Source: CAVTLG01 sp963735495
GTDB taxonomy: Bacteria; Chloroflexota; Ktedonobacteria; Ktedonobacterales; Ktedonobacteraceae
Assembly (NCBI GenBank): GCA_963735495.1
Contig: CAVTLG010000011.1
Location: 372,001 to 436,000, forward strand
Direction: 5' to 3'
DNA length: 64,000 nucleotides
Under the pieces are notes generated by a model. It made no database searches. It saw nothing but the letters and a program-made list of their open reading frames with translations, and was not told the origin of the DNA. The translations under genes were made by a program, and so were the position numbers. Position 1 is the first letter of the stretch. Each line of letters opens with the position of its first letter. Positions 53,615 to 62,817 of this stretch are shown here, piece by piece.

Positions 53615-56600
53615 TGCCACGAATTTTCGATAACATTGAGCACACACTGATTGGTGCACTGCAAAACACGCTCAAAATATCCGAGCGTGCGGACTTTTGT
53701 GTCGGCTACTTTAACCTGCGCGGCTGGCGGCACATCGATACACTGATGGAAACATGGCAGGGTGGAGATAATGCCTGTTGCCGCTTGATGATTGGCATGC
53801 AGGATAAGCCTGAAGATGAGTTGCGTAAGGTTTTCAGTCTGCGCGGCGACCAGGGTATGGATCAATCTACGGTGGTACGGCTCAAGACACGTGTCGCGCA
53901 AGAGTTCCGCGACCAGTTGCTCGTCGGCGCACCGACCAACGATGATCTGCAGGGGCTACGCCGCCTCAGCGCACAATTGCACGAGAAGCGCCTCGTAGTC
54001 AAGCTTTTTCTGCGTCATAAGCTGCATGCCAAACTTTACCTGCTCTATAACCCTGACCACCCGGTCACACCCACTATCGGCTATCTTGGCAGCAGCAACC
54101 TTACGCTTTCAGGTCTGATGCAGCAGGGTGAACTGAACGTTGATGTTGCTGACTATGACGCTTGCTTGAAGCTAGAACAATGGTTTAACGACCGCTGGGA
54201 CGACCGCTGGTGCCTGGATATCTCAGAGGAACTTGCCACCATTATCGACGAGAGTTGGGCGCGCCAGGAAAAGATTCCCCCTTACTACATCTACCTCAAA
54301 ATGGCCTATCATCTCTCAGAGGAGGCACGCGCTGGGCTGACAGATTTTAAGATTCCTCGCGAGTTCAAAGACCGCCTCTTCGAATACCAGGCCGCTGCCG
54401 TTAAGATAGCCGCACGTCACCTTAACAGGCGCGGAGGCGTCATCATTGGCGATGTGGTTGGTCTTGGTAAGACATTGATGGCGACTGCACTGGCACGCAT
54501 TATGCAAGATGACTATGGTACCGAAGTTCTGGTCATCTGCCCTAAAAATCTGGTCAGGATGTGGGATAGCTATCTCAGCACCTACCATCTTGTCGGCAAA
54601 GTCCGTTCGATCAGCAACGTCATCAACGAACTACCAGGTCTCAGTCGTTTCCGTTTGCTGATCATCGACGAGAGTCATAATCTACGCAATCGAGAGGGTA
54701 AGCGTTACAAGGCTATCAAGGACTACATCGAGAAAAACGAGAGCAAATGCATCCTGCTGACAGCCACGCCCTATAATAAGTCCTATCTCGATATCTCCGC
54801 TCAACTGCGACTTTTCCTGAGCGACGACGCCAGCAGAGACCTCGGTATTCGTCCCGAGAAATTACTCAGCGAAATGGGAGAAGCACGCTTTAACAATGTC
54901 CACCAGTGCCCGGTGCGCTCCCTGACCGCCTTTGAGAAAAGCCCCTACGCCGATGATTGGCGCGACTTGATGCGCCAATATCTCGTACGACGCACACGCG
55001 GCTTCATTCAGGATAATTACGCGCATAGCGACACAGCTGGTCGCAAGTACCTGGACTTCAATGACGGCACGCGCTCGTATTTTCCTGTACGCACACCACG
55101 TACCGTCAAATTTCTCGTGAGTGAAGGACAGGCAAATGACCCTTACGCTCGCCTCTACTCTGATACGGTCACGGCCATCATCAATGAGTTACATTTGCCA
55201 CGCTATGGCCTGGCAAAATACATTCCGGCACGACCAAAAACCACAGCAGCCGAAGCACAACAGCTCACGAGCCTTTCTCGCGCCGGTAAACGTCTGATGG
55301 GTTTCTGCCGTACGAACCTGTTTAAGCGCCTGGAGAGTGGAGGGGCAGCTTTCATTCAGTCCGTCGAGCGCCATATCCTGCGCAACTATATCTTTCTGCA
55401 TGCCATCGAACATGGTCTAAACCTACCTATCGGCGCGCAAAACGCGGAGTTGCTCGATACACGTACCAACGATGAAGATGAGGAGGCTGTCTTGCCTGCC
55501 ACACTGGATGAAGATGATGCCAGCACAGCAGATACAGCCATAGTACCTGCACTGATCACACCAGCCCCCCATGCACTGCGCACTGAGGCCGATTATCAGC
55601 AACGCGCCGCTGAGGTGTATGAACAGTACAAGACGCAGTTCAACAAGCGCTTCAAGTGGTTGCGCCCGACCCTTTTTAATGCCAACTTGAAAAAGGATTT
55701 GCTGCATGATGCACGCAAGTTGCTCCTGATACTCGCACAATGTGGCACCTGGGAACCCGCCGCAGATGCCAAGCTGCAAGCACTCGTGGATCTGCTCACA
55801 CAACAACATCCTGATGACAAGGTGCTGATCTTCACACAGTTCGCGGATACCGTTCACTACCTCACAAGCCAACTCAAAGCACACGGCATCTCCGCCTTAG
55901 CTGGCGTAACCGGGGATGCAGAAGATCCCACTGAACTCGCCTGGCGTTTCAGTCCGGTCAGTAATGACAGACGCCGCCAGGTCACAGCAGAGCAGGAAAT
56001 ACGCGTCCTCATTGCGACTGATGTGCTCAGCGAAGGTCAGAACTTACAAGACGCCGCCATTGTCGTCAATTACGACCTCCCATGGGCCATCATCCGCCTG
56101 ATCCAGCGCGCTGGTCGTGTTGACCGCCTTGGGCAACGCGCTGACACCATCTATTGTTACTCGTTCTTACCTGCGGAAGGTGTTGAAAAACTCATTCGAC
56201 TGCGTGAACGTGTTCGCGCTAGACTACAAGAGAATGCGGAGGTCGTTGGCACTGATGAAGCTTTCTTCGAGGATGATGCTGATAACAATGCCATCATTGA
56301 TCTCTACAATGAAAAATCAGGTATTCTCGATGGCGAAGCTGACACAGAGGTAGATTTAGCTTCACAAGCCTACCAGATCTGGAAGAATGCAACTGATGCC
56401 AACCCTAAGCTGAAGCATGTTATTGAAAAATTGCCCAACGTCGTCTTCTCTACACGAGCACACCGCACTACCGCTTTCGCGCCAGAGGGTGTGCTGGTCT
56501 ATATGCGCACCTCTGAAGGGAATGACTCGTTAGCCTGGATGAACCGGCAAGGCGAGAGCGTCACGCAATCGCAACTGGCAATTCTCCGGGCTGCCGCCTG

Positions 56601-57036
56601 TGCTATCACGACTGAGGCCATCGATCTTCCAGATGATCAACATGAACTAGTCAAACAAGGCGTTGAGCATATCATCTCGGAAGAAACTCATGGCAGCAGC
56701 GGACAACTCGGCAGTCCCGCTGGAGCACGTCTGCGCACGTATGAGCGACTCAAGCATTTTGTCGAGTCCACCAGAAATACGTTGTTTCCACCCATACCAG
56801 AGTTGTATAACACCATCGATGAAATCTATCACTATCCCCTCACGCAGACAGCGAAAGATACGCTGAACCGCCAACTACGCAGCGGTATCGACGATGATGA
56901 ACTCGTCAATCTGGTGATCAGATTGCGCGAAGAAGACCGTCTCTGCCATATTCAAGAGGTGAAAGAACCGCAAGAACCACAAATTATCTGTTCCCTGGGC
57001 CTCTTTGAGGCTCAAGAGGAGAGGGAAAAGGTATAA
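53614..57036 (+). CDS. SNF2-type helicase with N-terminal phospholipase D-like domain
   Basis: A 1140-residue protein. The first ~250 residues hold a PLD-like nuclease motif: 'HKLHAKLYLL' (HxK) with 'GYLGSSNLTLSG' (the SSN part), and 'LNVDVADY'. A superfamily 2 helicase/translocase follows: 'FEYQAAAVKIAARHL', motif I 'GDVVGLGKT', Ia 'LVICPKNLV', II 'DESHNLRNREG', III 'LTATPYNKS', and C-terminal motifs 'VLIFTQFADT', 'VLIATDVLSEGQNLQ' and VI 'QRAGRVDRLGQ'. A long inserted segment separates the lobes. It probably translocates on DNA and cuts via the PLD domain, as in restriction or DISARM-like systems. ATG 53614 follows AGGAGG and overlaps the remnant stop. Methyltransferase 3 follows 95 bp later. 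Confidence 0.9.
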   Translation: MPRIFDNIEHTLIGALQNTLKISERADFCVGYFNLRGWRHIDTLMETWQGGDNACCRLMIGMQDKPEDELRKVFSLRGDQGMDQSTVVRLKTRVAQEFRDQLLVGAPTNDDLQGLRRLSAQLHEKRLVVKLFLRHKLHAKLYLLYNPDHPVTPTIGYLGSSNLTLSGLMQQGELNVDVADYDACLKLEQWFNDRWDDRWCLDISEELATIIDESWARQEKIPPYYIYLKMAYHLSEEARAGLTDFKIPREFKDRLFEYQAAAVKIAARHLNRRGGVIIGDVVGLGKTLMATALARIMQDDYGTEVLVICPKNLVRMWDSYLSTYHLVGKVRSISNVINELPGLSRFRLLIIDESHNLRNREGKRYKAIKDYIEKNESKCILLTATPYNKSYLDISAQLRLFLSDDASRDLGIRPEKLLSEMGEARFNNVHQCPVRSLTAFEKSPYADDWRDLMRQYLVRRTRGFIQDNYAHSDTAGRKYLDFNDGTRSYFPVRTPRTVKFLVSEGQANDPYARLYSDTVTAIINELHLPRYGLAKYIPARPKTTAAEAQQLTSLSRAGKRLMGFCRTNLFKRLESGGAAFIQSVERHILRNYIFLHAIEHGLNLPIGAQNAELLDTRTNDEDEEAVLPATLDEDDASTADTAIVPALITPAPHALRTEADYQQRAAEVYEQYKTQFNKRFKWLRPTLFNANLKKDLLHDARKLLLILAQCGTWEPAADAKLQALVDLLTQQHPDDKVLIFTQFADTVHYLTSQLKAHGISALAGVTGDAEDPTELAWRFSPVSNDRRRQVTAEQEIRVLIATDVLSEGQNLQDAAIVVNYDLPWAIIRLIQRAGRVDRLGQRADTIYCYSFLPAEGVEKLIRLRERVRARLQENAEVVGTDEAFFEDDADNNAIIDLYNEKSGILDGEADTEVDLASQAYQIWKNATDANPKLKHVIEKLPNVVFSTRAHRTTAFAPEGVLVYMRTSEGNDSLAWMNRQGESVTQSQLAILRAAACAITTEAIDLPDDQHELVKQGVEHIISEETHGSSGQLGSPAGARLRTYERLKHFVESTRNTLFPPIPELYNTIDEIYHYPLTQTAKDTLNRQLRSGIDDDELVNLVIRLREEDRLCHIQEVKEPQEPQIICSLGLFEAQEEREKV

Positions 57037-57131
57037 TACAACCTGTCCCATAGATGAGACAATCTTCGTTATCAGCACTTTACAAAAGGTGCGTCAGACT
57101 TTACTATAGATGCAGAACCATGGGATAGGAG

Positions 57132-59535
57132 ATGATTAGAGTAGTGCTCGATATAAAGCAGCGTTCAGCTCTTTCGCTTGATCGTTTTGTGAAGCAATTC
57201 TATCAGCGTTTCCAGCAACAGCGCGCTATCTTTCTTGCCTCTATCCAGCCACTTAGCACGACTACAACCATGGCTGATCGCGAGCAATATGCCTCTCTTC
57301 TGCTCAATCGTCTGATGTTCCTCTATTTCATGCAGCAAAAAGGCTTTCTCGACAATGATCCCCACTACCTGCCCGATCACCTGCATCGCATGCAAGATAC
57401 AAGCACTCCTGACACGTATTACAGCCATTTCTTGCTACCCCTCTTTGACGAAGGACTCAGTACACCACAGCGTACTCCCGAGCTTGTCGCGCTATTCGGC
57501 ACTATTCCCTACCTGGCAGGTAGCCTATTTGCGCTCCGCGCAGGCGAGCGCGCTCCGTTCATGTTCCAGATAGCCGATGCCGCTTTTGAGCAGCTTTTCG
57601 CCTTTTTCGATACCTACCACTGGTACCTGGATGAACACCCATTACCACACAAGCAGGCGATCACGCCTGCGATCCTGGGCTATATCTTTGAGCAGTATGT
57701 GAATCAGCAGCAAACGGGAACGTATTACACGCGAGAGGATGTGACGGGCTACATCGCTCAGTATACGATCATCCCTTATCTCATCGATGCCGTTGCGCAC
57801 ACCTGCACGACCTTGCAGGTAGCAGGTGTCCACTGGCAACTCTTACAAGCTCAGCCAGATCGCTATATTCACGCGACCATACGCAGTGAAGGCTATCTTC
57901 CGGGTGAGACTGCGCGTGAGTATACTACCCGTTCGAGCTTACTACGCAGAGCTTTATAACCGCCTCGCGCAGGGAAACATTGTCTCTGCTGACGATCTGA
58001 TCACCTACAACCTTGATATCTGTCAGTTTATCTCCGACGACATTCTCAGCATTAGCGATCCTGTTGTGTTACGGACGTATTACGAGCATATCCAGCACAT
58101 AACCATTCTCGATCCTACCTGCGGCTCAGGGGCATTTCTGCTGGCCGCGCTCAACGTGCTGGTGCCACTCCACGAGGCTTGTCTTGCGCGTATGCGAGCT
58201 ATGGACGGTTTCCACGCCACACTCGCCTACGTTCAGCAAAACTCTGGGCACGCTATCCTCAAATCTATCATCACCAATAACCTCTACGGAGTGGATATTA
58301 TGGAGGAGGCTAGCGAAATCTGCAAACTACGCCTCTTCCTCAAACTCATGGCCCAGGTTGCATGCGCGACCACCATTGAACCGCTGCCAATGATTGATCA
58401 GCATATCCACGCCGGTAATATTTTGAGTGATCTCACACCAGCACAACCGGCTGAAGCCTCAACCGGCTGGTACCACGCATTTCAAGCGATCATCGCGCGA
58501 GGCGGCTTCTCGGTCATTATCGGCAATCCTCCTTATGTCGAATACAATCAGAAGCACTTTCCCTATGTTTTACGCAACTTCGAGACGCTCGCGTGCGCCA
58601 ACCTGTATCCTTGCATCGTAGAGCGCAGTCATCACTTGCTCGCGCCGGACGGTCGCCACGCTATGATTCTGCCGCTGGCGGCTTTTGCCACGCGCAATAT
58701 GCAGCCTTTTCTGGAGGGTTTTCGCCGCTGGTTCCCCTGTACCTGGCTTTCGTTCTACCACTTCCGTCCCTCGATGCTCTTCGCGGGCGGCAAGGTCGCC
58801 AGTATTCCGACGGCCATTTATCTGGCGAAAGCCAGTGGACCCGAGCAGCGCTTCAGTACGCAATTGTTGAAGTGGCCCCAGGAAGAGCGCCACCTGCTCT
58901 TCTCACGCCTCACCTACTGCCAGATCACCGTCCCGCACGATCCCGAAAATCGCCATTACTATCCCAAGTTTGGTCATGCGCGCGAAAATGCGCTGCTGGC
59001 CAAGCTCCTGCCACAGCAAAAAGTGAGCAGCTACCTCTCAGCGACGCCCAATCAGAACTCGATCTTCTATCGTTCCGCGGGTGGTCTCTACTGGAAGGTG
59101 TTCGTCAACTTCGCCTGGCCCTACGACACCACATCCAATAAGCGTTGTGCTTTCCGCCCAGAGTTTGAGCGCGATGTCTTTGTCGCTGTCTACAATAGCT
59201 CTTTATTCTGGTGGTATTACACGGTCACATTTGATAGCTTCAATTTGAAAGATTATATGCTCTTCGGATTTCGTTTCTCCTATCCACAGGACGAGGCCAC
59301 GCGACTTGAGTTGATCACACAATGTCAGCGTCTGATGGCCGACTTCCAGCTGCATGCGCAGCACCTCAAACGCGGTACTACGGGCAGTTACACGATTTAC
59401 GCCAGAAAGTCTAAAGCGATTATTGACGATATTGACCGTATATTAGCACGTCATTATGGTTTCACTCCCGATGAACTCGATTTTATTCTCAACTATGACC
59501 TCAAGTACCGTATAGGACCAGAACGTGGCCAATAG
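57132..59535 (+). pseudogene. Adenine DNA methyltransferase (3), apparent +1 frameshift and short N-terminus
   Basis: One gene split over two frames. The first part (57132-57959) has 'YASLLLNRLMFLYFMQQKGFL', 'YIFEQYVNQQQTGTYYTREDV' and 'GETAREYTTR'. The second resumes with 'AYYAELYNRLAQGNI' after one extra base near 57932-57936 and continues with motif I 'LDPTCGSGAFLL', 'NNLYGVDIMEEASEICKLRL', catalytic 'GFSVIIGNPPYVEY' and the ending 'DFILNYDLKYRIG'. Restored it is about 801 residues, lacking the ~160-residue N-terminal part found in methyltransferases 1 and 2. It resembles methyltransferase 1 more than 2. The shift may be a sequence error, phase-variation-like switch or decay; no homopolymer tract lies at the site. 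Confidence 0.82.
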
Positions 59536-59656
59536 TAGATAGCATTTGAAAAACCTTGCGCTATGGTGGTACATTTCTATACAATAGTCATCACAGTAAA
59601 ATGTGCTTCGTGGCATTCTTAAGGAAGCGTCATACCAGTACGAAAGGCACTGGCCC

Positions 59657-62381
59657 ATGCATGAGAGCCACCATATATGGCTTCGATCCCGTTTGACACG
59701 CACTATCCTTATTAGCGGCAGTCTGCTATGCCTGATCTGCCTGGCCTTTTTTGTATGGTATACCACTATTGAAGTGCATCCTGACTCTTCACTCGTCACA
59801 CTGAGAAACACCCTCACGCTACAAGTCACGACCGGCTTCGACAATGCCTATCGCACCGACAATTGGACACCTATTCATGTGACACTTAGCAACAATGGTC
59901 CAGCATTCCGGGGCACACTCGCCGTTAACGCGTTCGCAGATACGCTGCCAGGTTCTCCTACGAATACGGCTTCGCCCTGGAGTTTCGAACAGGCGGTCAC
60001 ACTCCCCGCCGGCATACAAAAGCAGATGACCATCTACGCGCCCTATTACTTGAGCTATCAGACGGTGCAAGGTTTCAGCGCGACACTACGCGACCAGCAA
60101 GGACAGATCGTCACCACGCAGGAAAGCCCGCAAGGCTCCGAGGTCAAACCGGGAGATCTCTTCGTTGGCATTCTCGCCGATCCTGGCACCAATTTCTCCG
60201 CGCTGGCCAAAGTACAACTTCCTAACGAGGCTGATACACTCACAGCCTCGTTGCTAGAAGCCAGCAGTGTGCCGACAGCGGAAGCCGTCTTAGAAAATTT
60301 TGACATCATTGTGCTGGATGATTTCTCCACTGATACGTTGAGTAGTGCGCAAATTGCCGCGCTACGGACATGGGTCAACCGGGGTGGCGTCCTCATTGAG
60401 ATCGGAGGTCCCAACTGGCAACGCACGCTAGGCGCTCTCCCTGCTGATATGCTTCCAGTGACCATGCAGGGAACGACTCTGATCCCAGCCAAAACAGCGC
60501 TTTTACCGATCAATGGACCTGCTTCTGCCAGCGCTAATCAGCTCTCAACCGACACACTGGGCCTGCCGCTGCTGGTGAGTAGCGCCACGTTGCATAGACA
60601 AGCAACCTTTTCTGCCAACGAAGCATTGCTGACGGCACAGCATAATCCACTGATTGTGCAGGCGCATCAAGGCGCTGGCATTGTCGATTACCTGGCTTTC
60701 GATCCTTTAACTGCGCCTTTCGACAATTGGAGTGGGGCCAGCGCGCTCTGGCAAAATCTTCTGCTACACGCGCTCGGCAATACACTCCTTATTCCCGATA
60801 TTACCGGGAGCTATGATAGTGGTCCTGGACAGTTGCTCACGCGCGGCGGCATTCTGAACCTGATCAGACCTGATACCCCATTGATCCCCTGGCTGCTTTG
60901 TGCACTGTTACTCGGCTATATGCTATTGCTCGGCCCTGGTCGCTTGTTTATACTCAGACGTTTGCCGCGACCTCACTGGTGGAGCTGGCGTATCGTGATC
61001 AGCATCATTCTTGTTTTCGTCTTACTTTCCTATGGAATTGCTTTTTATCAGAAGGCCACATCCCTCATCGACAATAGTATTGCGCTCGTTCAGCTTGACC
61101 AGGACGGCTCAACGGCCCATGTTACCACGTATATGGGACTCTTTCTGCCTGACCAGGGCAATTTCAACCTGCATATTCCTGATGAGGGCCTGGCACAACC
61201 CATCCCTACGGCCTTCCTGAATGCGAACTCTACGAGTAATACAGGCACCGACGTCCCTAGCGTCATTAATTCTACACCTGATGGCACGAATTTGACGCTG
61301 CACTCAACCAATCTCTGGTCACTTACCCCTGTCATCACTGAACAGGATAGTCAACTCCACGGTAGTCTGACCACACACCTGGCGTTACAGCAAAACAAGC
61401 TTGTAGGCTCGATCAGCAATACGCTGCATACCTCTCTGAGCGACGTATACATTTTGTTGCCACATAGCTTCGTGCGTATTGGTCATCTCGCCGCCCAGCA
61501 GACCTTACAAGTCAATCTTCCCCTACACACGACCACTGCCGATGTTGGCACGACATTATCCGCTCAAATCGCTGCCTCAGCGGGCTTATCAAGCACCTAC
61601 TTTCCAAACACGGCACAAGAGCAATCCGAAACAGCTCTTCAGAGCCATATCGCGCTCCTCTCAGCTTTAAGCGGTATTGGTTTCAATTACGCTTCCTGCA
61701 ACGGTTCTTGTCTCACGCACGCTATCACGGATAAAGGGAACATCTATGTCACAGGCGGTCAGGTTCCTAATCCTAACCTGCGCAATGATTACGATCCTCT
61801 GCTCGTCTCAGGTGCGCCTGCTACATTGATTGGTTGGACAGATCAGCCACTGACAGGACAGGACAACACCACGGTCAATGGTCTACAGCCAGCGGGTCAG
61901 CATATGAGCTTCATTCAAATGCCGCTCAACCTTAACTTTGCAGGTCGGTTGTCTGTACCATTGGACTTTATCACCGGCAATGTCACTGATATTCAAAATT
62001 CCGATGCTGAAGCTATGCTGCCTGGGCGTCTACTCGCTGACCAACAGCGATGTTACATTTGAGCTTACCTTGCCCGACACCTCACACATGGCAGTGAAGA
62101 GTATGACGATTACCGTGCCGGATCTGATTGCCTACCCCTCTGGACCAGGCTCAGGGCTGGCCTCACGCGTTAGCAATCTACAAGCACAGTTTTACAACTG
62201 GCACACAGGAAACTGGGATACAATTGCGCTCAAGCAAGAGACCTTTACCACCAGCAATTTTGCAGCGTATGCCGGCGCACAGGGCCGCGTGCTGATAGAG
62301 GTTCGCAGCCACAACGCATCCCTGATTTACTTCGGCAAACCTACGCTAGCGCTGAACGGCTACGCCCTCGCAACATCATAG
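59657..62381 (+). pseudogene. Large membrane protein with extracytoplasmic domains, apparent +1 frameshift near its end
   Basis: The frame from ATG 59657 ('MHESHHIWLRSR') runs to 62062. The real C-terminus ('VYSLTNSDVTFELTLPD...ALNGYALATS') is in the next frame up to 62381. One extra G in the GGG at 62024-62026 explains the break; restored length is about 907 residues. An N-terminal span is followed by an outer beta-rich region ('VHVTLSNNG' type), a flavodoxin/amidotransferase-like segment 'FDIIVLDDFS...LRTWVNRGGVLIEIGG', two spans ('LIPWLLCALLLGYMLLLGPG', 'WRIVISIILVFVLLSYGI') and a long outer tail. Similar architecture occurs in unnamed bacterial proteins of the DUF4350-like group; function is unknown. 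The upstream TTG at 59603 lacks support. Confidence 0.75.
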
Positions 62382-62817
62382 AAGGATAAGCCTCCATCCT
62401 CGCGGGAGATTTGTTGAGAAATCTGGTAGGGGTGTATCCCACAGGCGCGAACTGCAAGCACTGCTGAGGTTCGTTGACCCCTGGGTAGGGGCGTGTCCTG
62501 GCGACCGCCCTGGTGGGTCTTCAGAGATCAAGGGATGGCTCGCGTGAGGCCCGGGGCGCACGCAAGGTGACGCCCCTACCCGGTTGTCCTCGTGGGCACG
62601 GAGCCAGGAACGGGGAGCCAGCAGGATTTGGGTCTAGCCAAAAGGCTATAAATAGGGTAAAATCTATGCAATTGTTCTGGTACACTATTATGTGTATATG
62701 ATGAGTGTCTGGCCGATGCCAAAAGGGCTATAGCAAAAGAAAATCTCGAAAAACTCTTCATTTCCTCGTTTATAGGACAGGCAGCATAAATGTCTCCAGC
62801 AGAGGGGTTACAACGTT
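62382..62817. other. Spacer with repeat A copy 7
   Basis: No gene is seen. 62423-62440 is a partial repeat A arm and 62482-62583 a full copy. The promoter of the following gene should lie between 62584 and 62800, and I see no strong hexamers. Confidence 0.5.
62482..62583. repeat. Repeat A copy 7
   Basis: Left arm GGGTAGGGGCGTGTCCTGGC, centre ACCGCCCTGGTGGG and CCCGGGGCGCACG, right arm AAGGTGACGCCCCTACCCGG ending 62583. Same organisation as copy 6. Confidence 0.8.
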
